From Paraburkholderia podalyriae (GTDB lineage: Bacteria > Pseudomonadota > Gammaproteobacteria > Burkholderiales > Burkholderiaceae): a DNA stretch of 64,000 nucleotides. The first letter of the stretch is position 1; every line of letters starts with the position of its first letter. The notes under the pieces are model-generated. The model was not told where the DNA came from and searched no databases. It saw only the letters and a program-made list of their open reading frames with translations. The position numbers and the translations under genes are program-made. The DNA is taken from the NCBI RefSeq assembly GCF_014397785.1, contig NZ_VZQQ01000001.1:62001-126000 (forward strand), in the 5' to 3' direction. Of the stretch, positions 47,819-57,642 are shown piece after piece.

Positions 47819-48703
47819 ATGCTGAGCCGCTACGGCGCGAAGCTCGCGATCGGGCTGCTCAAACTCTTTGCGCTGTTGCCGTATGGATCCGTCGCCCGTC
47901 TCGGCGACGGGCTCGGCTGGTTGCTCTACCAGATCCCGAGCCGCCGCAGGCGCATCGTTCATACGAATCTGAAGCTGTGCTTCCCCGACTGGAGCGACGA
48001 GCGCCGCGAGGACGTCGCGCAGAAGCACTTCCGTCACGCGATCCGCAGCTATCTCGAGCGCAGCGTGCAGTGGTTCGGCTCGGCGAAGAAGCTCGAGAAG
48101 CTGATCCAGCTCGACAGCGCGATCGACCTGACCGACCCGAATCTGCCGCCCACATTGTTTCTCGGCTTTCATTTTGTCGGCATCGAGGCCGGTTCGATCT
48201 TTCTGAACTACTCGCTCAAGCGCCAGTGCGGCTCGCTCTATCAGCCGATGTCGAACCAGCAGTTCGAGCAAGTCGCGAAAGCGGCGCGCGCGCGTTTCGG
48301 CGCGGACATGGCGAGCCGCGCCGACAGCGCGCGCATCGTGCTGCGCTGGCTGCGTGAACGCAAACCGGTGATGCTCGGCGCGGACATGGACTACGGCGCG
48401 CGCAATTCGACGTTCGTGCCGTTCTTCGGCGTGCCGACCTGCACGCTGACTGCCGTCGGCCGTCTTGCGAAGGTCGGGCACGCACAGGTCGTGCCGTTCA
48501 TCGGCGAAGTGCTGCCGAATTACAAGGGCTACCGGCTCAAGGTCTTCAAACCGTGGGACAACTATCCAACCGGCGACGATGACATCGATGCACGACGCAT
48601 GAATGAGTTTCTCGAACAGCAGATTCCGCTAATGCCCGAGCAGTATTACTGGGTACACAAGCGGTTCAAGACGCGGCCGCCGGGGGTGCCGGGCGTGTAT
48701 TGA
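47819..48703 (+). CDS. lpxL: Lipid A biosynthesis lauroyl/late acyltransferase, LpxL/HtrB-like
   Basis: 294 residues. Inner-membrane lysophospholipid-acyltransferase family. N-terminal anchor (GAKLAIGLLKLFALLPYGSV). The catalytic motif is FLGFHFVGIEAG, an H-x4-E variant of the usual H-x4-D. Later blocks are PMSNQQFEQVAKAARARFG, GADMDYGARNSTFVPFFGV and PEQYYWVHKRFKTRPPG. It adds a secondary acyl chain to Kdo2-lipid A. Which of LpxL/LpxM it is cannot be told from sequence. Confidence 0.92.
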   Translation: MLSRYGAKLAIGLLKLFALLPYGSVARLGDGLGWLLYQIPSRRRRIVHTNLKLCFPDWSDERREDVAQKHFRHAIRSYLERSVQWFGSAKKLEKLIQLDSAIDLTDPNLPPTLFLGFHFVGIEAGSIFLNYSLKRQCGSLYQPMSNQQFEQVAKAARARFGADMASRADSARIVLRWLRERKPVMLGADMDYGARNSTFVPFFGVPTCTLTAVGRLAKVGHAQVVPFIGEVLPNYKGYRLKVFKPWDNYPTGDDDIDARRMNEFLEQQIPLMPEQYYWVHKRFKTRPPGVPGVY

Positions 48704-48875
48704 CGGTGGCGCTGAGACCCTTGCCCGCCATACCGTTTCGGATGTGCCAACGTGTATCATCTGCTATTGGTCCAGCACGGCTCGAACGGGTGACTCGCCC
48801 GAGAGCCGGTGAGGCCGGATTTTCGGCTTCGCCCGCACGCGCGAAGCCCTACGCAGCAACGGATACACGGAAAAC

Positions 48876-49811
48876 GTGAAGCTCAAATTCACCAAAATGC
48901 AGGGCGCGGGCAACGACTTCGTCGTGCTCGACGGCTACACCCACCCGGTCAACCTGACCACGGCTCAGGTTCGCGCGCTCGCGAACCGCCATTTCGGCGT
49001 CGGCGCCGACCAGTTGCTGCTGGTCGAAAAGCCGACCGTCGAAGGCGTCGATTTCAGATATCGCATCTTCAATTGCGACGGCGGCGAGGTCGAGCACTGC
49101 GGCAACGGCGCGCGCTGCTTCGTCAAGTTCGTGCGCGAGCGCGGCCTCACCGACCAGCGCAGCGTGCGCGTGCAAGTCCAGAAAGGCACGATCACGCTGA
49201 CGATGCAGGACAACGGTGAAGTGATCGTCGACATGGGCACGCCCGTTTTCGATCCCGAACTCGTCCCTTTTGCGACCAAGGGCCTGCAAGGCCGCCGCGA
49301 AGGCGCGGACACGCCCTGGCCGCTCGACGTGAACGGCACGACGCGCTGGATGTCGGTGGTGTCAATGGGCAATCCTCACGCGGTGCAGGTCGTCGACGAT
49401 GCCGAGGCGTTCCCGGTGCTCGTCGAAGGTCAGGCTATCGAGCGGCACACGCGCTTTCCGCAGCGGGTCAACGCGGGCTTCATGCAGATCGTCAACCGCA
49501 ACGAGATCAGACTGCGCGTGTATGAACGCGGCGCGGGCGAAACGCTCGCGTGCGGCACCGGCGCGTGCGCGGCGGTCGCGGCCGGGATCCGGCGCGGGCT
49601 GCTGGATTCGCCGGTGCTCGTGCACACCCACGGCGGCGACCTGACCATCACGTGGGACAGCGCGCAGCCAGGCGCGCCGCTGCTGATGGCCGGCCCCGCC
49701 GCCACCGTCTTCGAAGGGGAGATCGAGTTGGCCGACGAAGCGTCGAGCGCATCCCCAGACTCGTCGCATCGCAATCCGTCCAGCCCGGCCGCCGTGGCGC
49801 CCTCCGTTTAA
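48876..49811 (+). CDS. dapF: Diaminopimelate epimerase DapF
   Basis: 311 residues. Catalytic cysteine pair in [18 protein letters not shown] and in [18 protein letters not shown]; the N-terminus [17 protein letters not shown] is canonical. It interconverts LL- and meso-diaminopimelate for lysine and peptidoglycan. The start is GTG at 48876. The last ~25 residues are a Ser/Ala/Pro-rich extension. First gene of the dapF-DUF484-xerC group. Confidence 0.97.
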   Translation: MKLKFTKMQGAGNDFVVLDGYTHPVNLTTAQVRALANRHFGVGADQLLLVEKPTVEGVDFRYRIFNCDGGEVEHCGNGARCFVKFVRERGLTDQRSVRVQVQKGTITLTMQDNGEVIVDMGTPVFDPELVPFATKGLQGRREGADTPWPLDVNGTTRWMSVVSMGNPHAVQVVDDAEAFPVLVEGQAIERHTRFPQRVNAGFMQIVNRNEIRLRVYERGAGETLACGTGACAAVAAGIRRGLLDSPVLVHTHGGDLTITWDSAQPGAPLLMAGPAATVFEGEIELADEASSASPDSSHRNPSSPAAVAPSV

Positions 49812-49868
49812 CTCATTGACCGACGCGCCGCCGTGAGGCGGTCGTCCCGTCGTCCTCTAGCCGAAACC

Positions 49869-50621
49869 ATGAACGATCGCGAAGTCGCCGAATACCTGCT
49901 CGCCAATCCCGAATTCTTCGTCGAACACGCGGAAACGCTCGCGACGATCCGGCTCGCGAACCCGCACGGCAAAGCCGCCGTGTCGCTGCAGGAGCGGCAG
50001 ATGGAGATGCTACGCGACAAGAACAAGCATCTCGAACGGCGTCTCGCCGAGCTGCTGCGCTACGGCCACGAGAACGACAGCATCGCGTCGAAATTCAACC
50101 GCTGGACCATCCGCGTGATGGCCGGGCGCGATCCGCACGCGCTGCCTCGCACGATCGCCGGCGGTCTGCGCGACATCTTCGATGTGCCGCAAGCGGCGCT
50201 GCGCGTGTGGGACGTCGCTGAGCCGTATGCACAAGCGGACTTCGCGCGCCACGTGAGCGAGGAAGTGCGGATTTTCGCGGGCAGCCTGAGCACGCCATAC
50301 TGCGGCGCGAACACCGGCTTCGAGGCCGCGCAGTGGCTCGCGCATGCGGCGGGCGCGTCCAACGGGGCGGCTAACCCGGCGACCAGCGCGGCAACGAGCG
50401 CGACCGGCGACGCCGCGTCGAGCGAGACGGTGCAAACCACCGAATCGATCGCGCTGCTCGCGCTGCGCGACCCCGAAGGTGGCGAAGACGCGCCGACGTT
50501 CGGCCTGCTCGTGATGGGCTCATCCGACCCGCGACGCTTCCACGAAGGCATGGCCACCGATTTCCTGACGCAGATCGGCGCGCTCGCGAGCGCCGCGCTG
50601 AGCCGCCTGCTGCCGCGCTAA
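49869..50621 (+). CDS. DUF484 family protein
   Basis: 250 residues. N-terminal helix-rich segment (VAEYLLANPEFFVEHAETLA, then VSLQERQMEMLRDKNKHL), a coiled-coil linker and a GAF-like C-terminal region ending TDFLTQIGALASAALSRLL. Ala/Thr/Ser-rich insert near residues 170-195. DUF484 always stands next to xerC in proteobacteria (YigA in E. coli); its function is unknown. Confidence 0.92.
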   Translation: MNDREVAEYLLANPEFFVEHAETLATIRLANPHGKAAVSLQERQMEMLRDKNKHLERRLAELLRYGHENDSIASKFNRWTIRVMAGRDPHALPRTIAGGLRDIFDVPQAALRVWDVAEPYAQADFARHVSEEVRIFAGSLSTPYCGANTGFEAAQWLAHAAGASNGAANPATSAATSATGDAASSETVQTTESIALLALRDPEGGEDAPTFGLLVMGSSDPRRFHEGMATDFLTQIGALASAALSRLLPR

Positions 50622-50648
50622 GCCTCGCCACGCAACCTCACCGCCTCC

Positions 50649-51584
50649 GTGACCGCCGCCGACCCGATCGCCGCCTACCTGTCGCATCTCGAGCATGAGC
50701 GGCGGCTGTCGGCGCACACGCTGCGCGGTTACACGCATGAGCTGGCGGAGCTCAAGCAGCTCGCCAAAGGTCGATCGCTCGAAAGTCTCACCGCCGTCGA
50801 CATTCGCGGCGCCGTCGCGCGCGCGCATGCGGGCGGCCTCACCGCGCGGTCGATCGGCCATCGGCTATCGGCATGGCGCGCGTTTTATCGCTGGCTCGCG
50901 GGCCACGTCGAGCTGCTGGCCAATCCGGTCGCCGCGGTGCGCGCGCCAAAGCAGGCGAAAACGCTGCCGAAGGCGCTTTCTGTCGACGACACCGCGCGCC
51001 TGATGGACAACCCGCCCGCCGACTCGCCCGAAGCTCTGCGCGATCACGCGATACTCGAGCTGTTCTACTCGTCGGGCCTGCGCCTCGCCGAGCTGGTCGG
51101 CCTCGACGTGCGTTTCGCCGACGTCGACGGCTATCGCTCGGCCGGCTGGCTGAAGCTCGATTCCGGCGAAGTCGAGGTGCTCGGCAAAGGCAACCGGCGC
51201 CGCGTCGTGCCGGTGGGCAGCAAGGCGGTCGCTGCGCTGAACGCATGGCTCCCGGTGCGCGAACGGATGGTCCGCCACGATCCGCATCCGCTGTTCCTGT
51301 CGACGCGCGGCAACCGCTTGTCGCCGAACGTCGTGCGCGAGCGCGTGAAGCGCGCGGCGCTCGCGGCCGGCATTCCGGCCAACGTGCATCCGCACGTGCT
51401 GCGCCATTCGTTCGCGACGCACGTGCTGCAGTCGAGCGGCGATCTGCGCGCCGTGCAGGAACTGCTCGGCCACGCGAGCATCACCGCGACGCAGGTTTAT
51501 ACGGGCCTCGATTTCCAGCACCTCGCCCACGTCTACGACAGCGCGCATCCGCGCGCCAAGAAACGCAACGGCTCACGCGACTGA
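50649..51584 (+). CDS. xerC: Tyrosine recombinase XerC
   Basis: 311 residues. N-terminal SAM-like domain (AYLSHLEHERRLSAHTLRGY) and catalytic domain with Arg in YSSGLRLAELVGLD, Lys in GKGNRRRVVPVG, His-Arg in HVLRHSFATHVLQ, His in LLGHASI and nucleophile Tyr in ATQVYTGLD. Together with XerD it resolves chromosome dimers at dif. The start is GTG at 50649. The dapF-DUF484-xerC order confirms the assignment. Confidence 0.96.
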   Translation: MTAADPIAAYLSHLEHERRLSAHTLRGYTHELAELKQLAKGRSLESLTAVDIRGAVARAHAGGLTARSIGHRLSAWRAFYRWLAGHVELLANPVAAVRAPKQAKTLPKALSVDDTARLMDNPPADSPEALRDHAILELFYSSGLRLAELVGLDVRFADVDGYRSAGWLKLDSGEVEVLGKGNRRRVVPVGSKAVAALNAWLPVRERMVRHDPHPLFLSTRGNRLSPNVVRERVKRAALAAGIPANVHPHVLRHSFATHVLQSSGDLRAVQELLGHASITATQVYTGLDFQHLAHVYDSAHPRAKKRNGSRD

Positions 51585-51633
51585 CGCCGCGCGTCACCAC
51601 GCGCCGCTTTCGCTTGCACTTTACCGACATCTG

Positions 51634-52836
51634 ATGAATACCGTTACGCTCAAACCATCGAAGGAAAAATCGCTGCTGCGCCGCCATCCGTGGGTCTATG
51701 CCAACGCGATCGAGCACGTCGACGGCCGCCCCGCGCCCGGCGCGACCGTGCTCGTGCGCGCGCACGACGGCCGTTTTCTCGCGCGCGCCGCCTACAGCCC
51801 GCACTCGCAGATCCGCGCACGCGTATGGAGCTTCGACGAAGCCGAGCCGATCGATCACGCGTTCTTCAAGCGCCGCGTGCAGCGCGCGTTCGCGCATCGT
51901 CAGGCGATGGTGCGCGACACCGGCGCCGTGCGGCTGATCTTCGGCGAGGCGGACGGTCTGCCGGGCCTGATCGTCGATTACTACGTCGCCGAGGACGCGG
52001 ATCAGCGCAGCCAGATCGTCTGTCAGTTCATGGCGGCTGGCGTCGAGGCGTGGAAGGATGCGATCGTCGCCGCGCTGGTCGGCGCGACCGGCTGCCCGAA
52101 CGTGTACGAGCGCTCCGACGTGTCGATCCGTCAGAAAGAAGGGCTCGAGCAGATCACCGGCGTGCTTGCGGGCGAGCCGCCGTCGGAGAAGCTGGTCGCG
52201 AGCGAAAACGGCGTGCGCTATCACGTCGACGTGCGCAATGGCCACAAGACCGGCTTCTATGTCGATCAGCGCGATAACCGACTGCTCGTGCAGCAGTTCG
52301 CGAAAGATCGCGACGTGCTGAACTGTTTCTGCTACACCGGCGGCTTTTCGCTCGCGGCGCTCAAGGGTGGCGCGGAGCGCGTGGTGTCGGTCGATTCGTC
52401 GGGTGAAGCGCTCGCGCTCGCGCAGCAGAACGTCGCGGCCAACGGCTTCGATGCGGACCGCGCGAGCTGGCTCGACGCCGACGCGTTCAAGACACTGCGG
52501 CGCCTCCACGACGAAGGCGAGCGCTTCGACCTGATCGTGCTCGATCCGCCGAAATTCGCACCGTCGCGCGAGCACGTGGACCGCGCCTCACGCGCGTACA
52601 AGGACATCAATCTGACGGGCCTGAAGCTGCTGCGCCCGGGCGGCTTGCTATTCACCTACTCGTGTTCGGGCGCGATCGATCCCGAGCTGTTCCAGAAGAT
52701 CGTGTCGGGCGCCGCCGCCGACGCGCGCGTCGATGCCCGCATCCTGAAGCGGCTTGGCGCGGGCGTCGATCATCCGCTGCTCACTGCGTTCCCCGAAGGG
52801 GAGTATCTGAAGGGGCTGCTGTTGCAAATCGCCTGA
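51634..52836 (+). CDS. rlmI: 23S rRNA (cytosine1962-C5)-methyltransferase, RlmI-like
   Basis: 400 residues. N-terminal PUA domain (KEKSLLRRHPWVYANAIEHV; GATVLVRAHDGRFLARAAY) and a class I SAM methyltransferase domain. NGHKTGFYVDQRDNR and LNCFCYTGGFSLAALKGG form the SAM site, followed by IVLDPPKFAPS. TYSCSGAID supplies the catalytic Cys region. It methylates C1962 of 23S rRNA. Confidence 0.94.
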   Translation: MNTVTLKPSKEKSLLRRHPWVYANAIEHVDGRPAPGATVLVRAHDGRFLARAAYSPHSQIRARVWSFDEAEPIDHAFFKRRVQRAFAHRQAMVRDTGAVRLIFGEADGLPGLIVDYYVAEDADQRSQIVCQFMAAGVEAWKDAIVAALVGATGCPNVYERSDVSIRQKEGLEQITGVLAGEPPSEKLVASENGVRYHVDVRNGHKTGFYVDQRDNRLLVQQFAKDRDVLNCFCYTGGFSLAALKGGAERVVSVDSSGEALALAQQNVAANGFDADRASWLDADAFKTLRRLHDEGERFDLIVLDPPKFAPSREHVDRASRAYKDINLTGLKLLRPGGLLFTYSCSGAIDPELFQKIVSGAAADARVDARILKRLGAGVDHPLLTAFPEGEYLKGLLLQIA

Positions 52837-53070
52837 TCGCCCTTATTTTGTCGGTGATTGCGCGTGCCGGCCGCGGCAGCGGTCATCGTCGGCGCACGCG
52901 GCCATGACCCGGCCGCAGCCCAAGCGCCCCTGCGCCCGCCTGGCAAATATGTTTCAATAACCGGCTAGACACGGCCGCGCCATCCGGCTGCGGCGGCCGG
53001 CCCAACGCATCTGGCTAGCATTGCTCTAGCGTTCGATCACGCACCGTTTCACGACTTACAGGCGACCCAC

Positions 53071-54177
53071 ATGATTCCAGTCACCATCCTGACCGGCTTT
53101 CTCGGCAGCGGCAAAACCACTCTGCTCAAGCGCATCCTGAACGAAAAGCACGGCATGAAGATCGCCGTCATCGAGAACGAGTTCGGCGAAGAGAACATCG
53201 ACAACGAGATCCTCGTGCAGGACACGAGCGAGCAGATCATCCAGATGAGCAACGGCTGCATCTGCTGCACGATTCGCGGCGACCTGTCGCGCGTGCTCAA
53301 CGATCTGGCCGCGAAGAAGCAGGCGGGCGAAGTGGACTTCGACCGCGTCGTGATCGAAACCACCGGCCTCGCGAATCCGGGCCCGGTCGCGCAAACCTTC
53401 TTCATGGACGACCAGATCGCGAGCGAATTCCTGCTCGACGCGATCATCACGCTGGTCGACGCGAAGCACGCGAACCATCAGCTCGACGAGCACGAAGTGG
53501 TGCAGCGCCAGGTCGGTTTCGCGGACCGGATGTTCATCACGAAGGCCGATCTCGTCGACGAGCAGCACGTGGGCGATTTGCGCCACCGTCTGCTGCACAT
53601 GAACCCGAAGGCTGCGATCAAGGTCGTCAATTTCGGCGCAGCGGACATCAAGGAAATTTTCGATCTGCGCGGCTTCAACCTGAACTCGAAGCTCGAAATC
53701 GATCCAGACTTCCTGAGCGAAGACGAACACGCGCACAGCCACGCGCACGCGCACGACGAGCACGGCCACACGCACACGCACGGCGATCATGACCACGATC
53801 ACGCCAACTGCGATCACGACCACGGCCATTGCGATCACGAAGGCCACGATCATGGGCATCACCACCGTGCGTATCACGACGACAAGATCAAGTCGTTCGT
53901 ATACCGCAGCGACCGTCCGTTCGATCCGAACAAGCTCGAAGACTTCCTCGGCGGCATCCTGCAGATCTACGGCGAGCACTTGCTGCGCTACAAGGGTGTG
54001 CTGTACATGAAGGGTGTCGATCGCAAGGTCGTGTTCCAGGGCGTGCATCAGATGATGGGCAGCGACCTCGCCGCGAAATGGCAGCCGGCCGAGAAGAAGA
54101 CCAACAAGATGGTGTTCATCGGCATCGAACTGCCGCGCGACCTGATCACCGACGGTCTCGACGCCTGCCTCGCCTGA
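53071..54177 (+). CDS. CobW/COG0523-family GTPase with His-rich metal-binding insert
   Basis: 368 residues. G3E-family GTPase: Walker A GFLGSGKTTLLK (residues 9-20), CxCC metal motif NGCICCTIRGDL (Cys64, 66, 67), switch region VIETTGLANPGPVAQ and TKADLVDE. Residues ~220-265 are almost purely His/Asp (AHSHAHAHDEHGHTHTHGDH, continuing). CobW_C domain at the end. COG0523 proteins such as ZigA/YeiR are zinc metallochaperones. It is placed just upstream of the cysteine-poor dksA, a link also seen in other proteobacteria under zinc control. I looked for a Zur-like palindrome upstream and found none I trust. Confidence 0.92.
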   Translation: MIPVTILTGFLGSGKTTLLKRILNEKHGMKIAVIENEFGEENIDNEILVQDTSEQIIQMSNGCICCTIRGDLSRVLNDLAAKKQAGEVDFDRVVIETTGLANPGPVAQTFFMDDQIASEFLLDAIITLVDAKHANHQLDEHEVVQRQVGFADRMFITKADLVDEQHVGDLRHRLLHMNPKAAIKVVNFGAADIKEIFDLRGFNLNSKLEIDPDFLSEDEHAHSHAHAHDEHGHTHTHGDHDHDHANCDHDHGHCDHEGHDHGHHHRAYHDDKIKSFVYRSDRPFDPNKLEDFLGGILQIYGEHLLRYKGVLYMKGVDRKVVFQGVHQMMGSDLAAKWQPAEKKTNKMVFIGIELPRDLITDGLDACLA

Positions 54178-54856
54178 AGCGAGCGCAGCGCTGCGGCGCA
54201 AGCCCGCGGGAAAGCTCATGGCATGCCGCGCGCTTCGCGGCATGCGCCGTGCTGCTGCATTGTGCCGAGACGCCCGCCGCCAGGTGCGCGGGGCGTGAAT
54301 CCTCTGCTGAAACAGCGACGCCGCGGCGGGCGACCGTTCGACAGCAGGCCATATGAAAAACGCGTGAAAACCCTGCTGTATTAAAGCGTGCACGACCATC
54401 GCTTTTTGGCTTGGTGCGCGTTATATTTTCGGGATATCGCAGCGCCGCAGGCCGGCTTTCAGCAGATGCGGCGCCGGATTGTGATTCAGTTACAATACGT
54501 GCCCACTGGGAGAATGACAACGAATTGCCCGGTCGCGCGTATCCCGCGACGGGCCTGAAACGGCGCCGGAAAATCTTGTCCGGAGACGCGCCGAAAACGC
54601 CGGCGGGCACGGCCTGAAAGGGCACGCGCTAGTCGGCGAGCGATGCCTCAGGAGCATTTGAGAATCGGTTTCCAGAGGAGTTCGGCCCCGCAGCGGCGTA
54701 GCTAGCAACGTCCGGCGTGTGGGCGCCAGGCGCTTCGGCGTCACGACAGCCCAACGTTCGTGGCCACCCTGCGCTGCGCGTCCGCGCGACGCGTTTGCAG
54801 GCAATACGAAAGTGCGGGCCCTATGAGTTTTGCCTCACATTGAAGAAGTAAGCCAG
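54178..54856. other. 680-bp region upstream of dksA
   Basis: No supported gene. It must hold the dksA promoter or a long leader. TTATATTTTC near 54421 and TACAAT near 54490 are candidate -10 elements without convincing -35 partners. The large distance from the preceding cobW gene suggests independent dksA regulation. Confidence 0.4.
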
Positions 54857-55276
54857 ATGACGACGAAACGACTCTTGACCGAAGCCGAAATCCTGAAGAT
54901 GAGCGACAAGGATTACATGAATGAGGATCAGCTCGCCTTCTTCAAGAACAGGCTCGAACAGTTGCAGGCGGACATTCTCCGCAATGCCGGCCAGACGACC
55001 GAGAATCTGCGCGAAACGGTCATCGTGCCGGACCCGGCCGATCGCGCAACGATCGAGGAAGAGCATGCGCTGGAGCTGCGCACGCGCGACCGCGAGCGCA
55101 AGCTGCTGAAGAAGGTTCAGCAATCGATCGCGCGAATCGAGGCGGGCGACTACGGCTGGTGCGAGGAAACTGGCGAGCCGATCGGCATTCCGCGTCTGCT
55201 CGCGCGGCCCACGGCCACGCTGTCGCTCGAAGCTCAAGAGCGCCGTGAATTGCGCCAGAAGCTGTTCGGCGACTGA
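54857..55276 (+). CDS. dksA: RNA polymerase-binding transcription factor DksA, zinc-ligand-poor form
   Basis: 139 residues. Coiled-coil finger with the tip motif DPADRAT (Asp59, Asp62, Ala64) that acts in the polymerase secondary channel. The C-terminal globular domain has lost three of the four zinc cysteines: Cys102 remains, but Thr105, Ser123 and Ala126 replace the others. In E. coli these are four Cys. Single-Cys forms are known from betaproteobacteria and alphaproteobacteria (and Pseudomonas DksA2 also lacks a full site). With ppGpp it controls rRNA and amino-acid gene transcription. Confidence 0.96.
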   Translation: MTTKRLLTEAEILKMSDKDYMNEDQLAFFKNRLEQLQADILRNAGQTTENLRETVIVPDPADRATIEEEHALELRTRDRERKLLKKVQQSIARIEAGDYGWCEETGEPIGIPRLLARPTATLSLEAQERRELRQKLFGD

Positions 55277-55328
55277 TTAGTTGCGGCGCGGCTTCGGCTC
55301 AGCGCCTTGAAAACGCTGCTTCGTCGAG

Positions 55329-55361
55329 AGGCGCACGGTGAACCGTGCGCCTTTTCTTTTT
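55329..55361 (+). terminator. Intrinsic terminator of dksA
   Basis: AGGCGCACGGT / CCGTGCGCC stem with a GAA loop followed by TTTTCTTTTT. About 55 bp beyond the dksA stop. Confidence 0.93.
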
Positions 55362-55474
55362 GCGCGACATCCGCGCATGCTCCGCCATCCGTCCCGCCCC
55401 GCCGTCGCTTTCCGCGTCTGTTCCAGGCCCCCTGAGCGGATTTTCAGTTTTTCGTCCTATGCCTTCCGGCGGAT

Positions 55475-55502
55475 CTTGATATGACCGCGCGCGCCCTAAA
55501 AT
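55475..55502 (+). promoter_or_regulatory. Sigma32-like heat-shock promoter of hslVU
   Basis: CTTGAT (55475-55480) and CCCTAAAAT (55494-55502), 13 bp apart, match the heat-shock consensus CTTGAA-N13-15-CCCCATNT well. The same DNA could also be read as a weak sigma70 promoter (TTGATA, 15 bp, TAAAAT). hslVU is a heat-shock operon in other proteobacteria. It would give a leader of about 105 nt. Confidence 0.6.
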
Positions 55503-55561
55503 AGACCGGAGATGCGCTCACGAGCGCGCCAGCGTGCGCGCCGTCCGCTGACTGGATTCAT

Positions 55562-55584
55562 GCGGTAGCGCGCAGCGCTACCGC
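55562..55584 (+). promoter_or_regulatory. Stem-loop in the hslVU 5' leader
   Basis: GCGGTAGCGC / GCGCTACCGC, a perfect 10-bp stem with a 3-nt loop, ends 30 bp before the hslV ATG. A 5' leader stem-loop stabilises hslVU mRNA in E. coli; a similar function here is inference. A second hairpin, GCGCTC/GAGCGC, lies near 55513-55526. Confidence 0.55.
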
Positions 55585-55614
55585 GTCCTACCCGTTTTGC
55601 AAAGAGGAACGCAT

Positions 55615-56151
55615 ATGGAGCAATTTCACGGCACGACGATCGTTTCCGTGCGCCGCGGCAACAAGGTCGCGCTCGGCGGCGACGGCCAGGTGACGCTAGG
55701 CAACATCGTCATGAAAGGCGGCGCGAAGAAGGTCCGGCGCATCTACAACGGCAACGTGCTGGTCGGCTTCGCCGGCGGCACGGCGGATGCGTTCTCCCTG
55801 CTCGACCGCTTCGAGGCGAAGCTCGAGAAACATCAAGGCAATCTGACGCGCGCGGCCGTCGAGCTCGCGAAAGACTGGCGCACCGACCGCATGCTGCGTC
55901 GTCTCGAAGCGATGCTGATCGCCGCGGACGCAACCACCACACTCGTCATCACCGGCAATGGCGACGTGCTCGATCCCGAAGGCGGCATCTGCGCGATCGG
56001 CTCTGGCGGTGCGTACGCGCAGGCGGCCGCGAAGGCGCTCGCCGACAACACCGAACTGTCGCCGCGCGACATCGTGGAGAAGTCGCTGGAAATCGCCGGC
56101 GACATGTGCATCTACACGAACCATAACCGCGTCGTTGAGACGATCGAGTAA
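55615..56151 (+). CDS. hslV: ATP-dependent protease HslV (ClpQ) peptidase subunit
   Basis: 178 residues. A short propeptide (MEQFHG) precedes the catalytic Thr7 of [34 protein letters not shown] and the end [18 protein letters not shown] are canonical. It forms the double-ring peptidase that works with HslU. The ATG at 55615 has AGAGGAA upstream. 10 bp before hslU. Confidence 0.97.
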   Translation: MEQFHGTTIVSVRRGNKVALGGDGQVTLGNIVMKGGAKKVRRIYNGNVLVGFAGGTADAFSLLDRFEAKLEKHQGNLTRAAVELAKDWRTDRMLRRLEAMLIAADATTTLVITGNGDVLDPEGGICAIGSGGAYAQAAAKALADNTELSPRDIVEKSLEIAGDMCIYTNHNRVVETIE

Positions 56152-56161
56152 GGACCCATCG

Positions 56162-57508
56162 ATGAGCACCATGACCCCCGCCGAGATCGTCTCCGAACTC
56201 GACAAACACATCATCGGCCAAGGCCGCGCGAAGAAAGCCGTGGCCGTCGCGCTGCGCAACCGCTGGCGCCGTCAGCAGGTCGACGAACCGCTGCGCCAGG
56301 AAATCACGCCGAAGAACATCCTGATGATCGGACCGACCGGCGTCGGCAAGACCGAAATCGCGCGGCGTCTCGCGAAGCTCGCGGACGCGCCGTTCATCAA
56401 GATCGAAGCGACCAAATTCACCGAAGTCGGCTACGTGGGCCGCGACGTCGACAGCATCGTGCGTGACCTGATCGAGATTTCGGTTAAGCAGACTCGCGAA
56501 ACCGAAATGCGCAAGGTGCGGACCAAGGCGGGCGACCAGGCCGAAGATCGCATTCTCGACATCCTGCTGCCGACCGCACGGCCGGTCGGCTTCGGTTCGA
56601 GTACGAGCTCGACCGACACCGCCGATGAAGGCAGCACGACGCGTCAGACGTTCCGCAAGCGCCTGCGCGAAGGTCAGCTCGACGACAAGGAAATCGAGCT
56701 CGACGTCGAGCAGCCGCAGGTCGGCATGGACATCATGGGGCCGCCGGGCATGGAAGACATGACCGAGCAGATCCGCTCGATGTTCGCCAACATCGGCGGC
56801 GGCAAGAAGACGCGCCGCAAGATGAAGGTCAAGGAAGCGCTGAAGGTCCTCACCGACGAAGAAGCCGGCAAGATGCTGAACGACGAGGAGGTGAAGAGCA
56901 AGGCGGTGCAGAACGTCGAGCAGAACGGCATCGTGTTCCTCGACGAAATCGACAAGATCGCGTCGCGCAACGAGGCGGGCGGCGGCGAAGTGTCCCGTCA
57001 GGGCGTGCAGCGCGACCTGCTGCCACTGGTCGAAGGCACGACGATCAACACCAAGTACGGCATGGTGAAGACCGATCACATCCTGTTCATCGCGAGCGGC
57101 GCGTTCCATCTCGCGAAGCCGAGCGATCTGATCCCGGAACTGCAGGGGCGCTTCCCGATTCGCGTCGAACTCGATTCGCTGTCGGTCAAAGACTTCGAAT
57201 CGATCCTTGTGTCGACGGATGCGAGCCTCGTCAAGCAATACCAGGCCCTGCTCGCGACGGAAGACGTGCACCTCGAATTCGCCGACGATGGCATCCGCCG
57301 TCTCGCCGAGATCGCGTACTCGGTCAACGAGAAGACCGAGAACATCGGCGCGCGGCGTCTTTATACGGTCATCGAAAAGCTGCTCGAGGAGGTGTCGTTC
57401 TCGGCCGGCAATCATTCGGGCCGTGCTGTGCAAATCGACGCGGCGTATGTCGATCGCGCGTTGAACGAAGTCGCGCAAGACGAGGATCTGTCGCGCTACG
57501 TGCTGTGA
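56162..57508 (+). CDS. hslU: HslU ATPase subunit of the HslUV protease
   Basis: 448 residues, AAA+ unfoldase. N-terminal block [19 protein letters not shown], Walker [16 protein letters not shown], pore motif [12 protein letters not shown], an inserted I domain (~130-260), Walker [12 protein letters not shown] and sensor-2 [17 protein letters not shown]. The C-terminal EDLSRYVL docks in HslV. Partner of hslV. Confidence 0.98.
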   Translation: MSTMTPAEIVSELDKHIIGQGRAKKAVAVALRNRWRRQQVDEPLRQEITPKNILMIGPTGVGKTEIARRLAKLADAPFIKIEATKFTEVGYVGRDVDSIVRDLIEISVKQTRETEMRKVRTKAGDQAEDRILDILLPTARPVGFGSSTSSTDTADEGSTTRQTFRKRLREGQLDDKEIELDVEQPQVGMDIMGPPGMEDMTEQIRSMFANIGGGKKTRRKMKVKEALKVLTDEEAGKMLNDEEVKSKAVQNVEQNGIVFLDEIDKIASRNEAGGGEVSRQGVQRDLLPLVEGTTINTKYGMVKTDHILFIASGAFHLAKPSDLIPELQGRFPIRVELDSLSVKDFESILVSTDASLVKQYQALLATEDVHLEFADDGIRRLAEIAYSVNEKTENIGARRLYTVIEKLLEEVSFSAGNHSGRAVQIDAAYVDRALNEVAQDEDLSRYVL

Positions 57509-57546
57509 TCTGTGCGGTGATGTCACCAGCCACTGAGGTCTGAAAA

Positions 57547-57583
57547 ACGGGCTGCCTTTTCAAAGGCAGCCTGTTTTGTTTTG
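57547..57583. terminator. Bidirectional terminator between hslU and regA
   Basis: GGCTGCCTTT (57550-57559) / AAAGGCAGCC (57562-57571), followed by TGTTTTGTTTT on the plus strand and by CGTTTTTC on the minus strand. It separates convergent hslU and regA. Confidence 0.9.
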
Positions 57584-57642
57584 TGCCGCTCGAGCCACGC
57601 CGGCGTTGCCTCGAACAGCCGACGCCGCGCCACGATCGCCGC

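Noticed and set aside
52900..53070. Zur box upstream of the CobW-family gene
   Set aside because: AT-rich patches such as AAATATGTTTCAATAAC are present, but no palindrome of the Zur type.
53720..53875. Tandem DNA repeat in the CobW gene
   Set aside because: The repetitive look comes from codons for an in-frame His/Asp-rich insert, not from an exact repeat unit.
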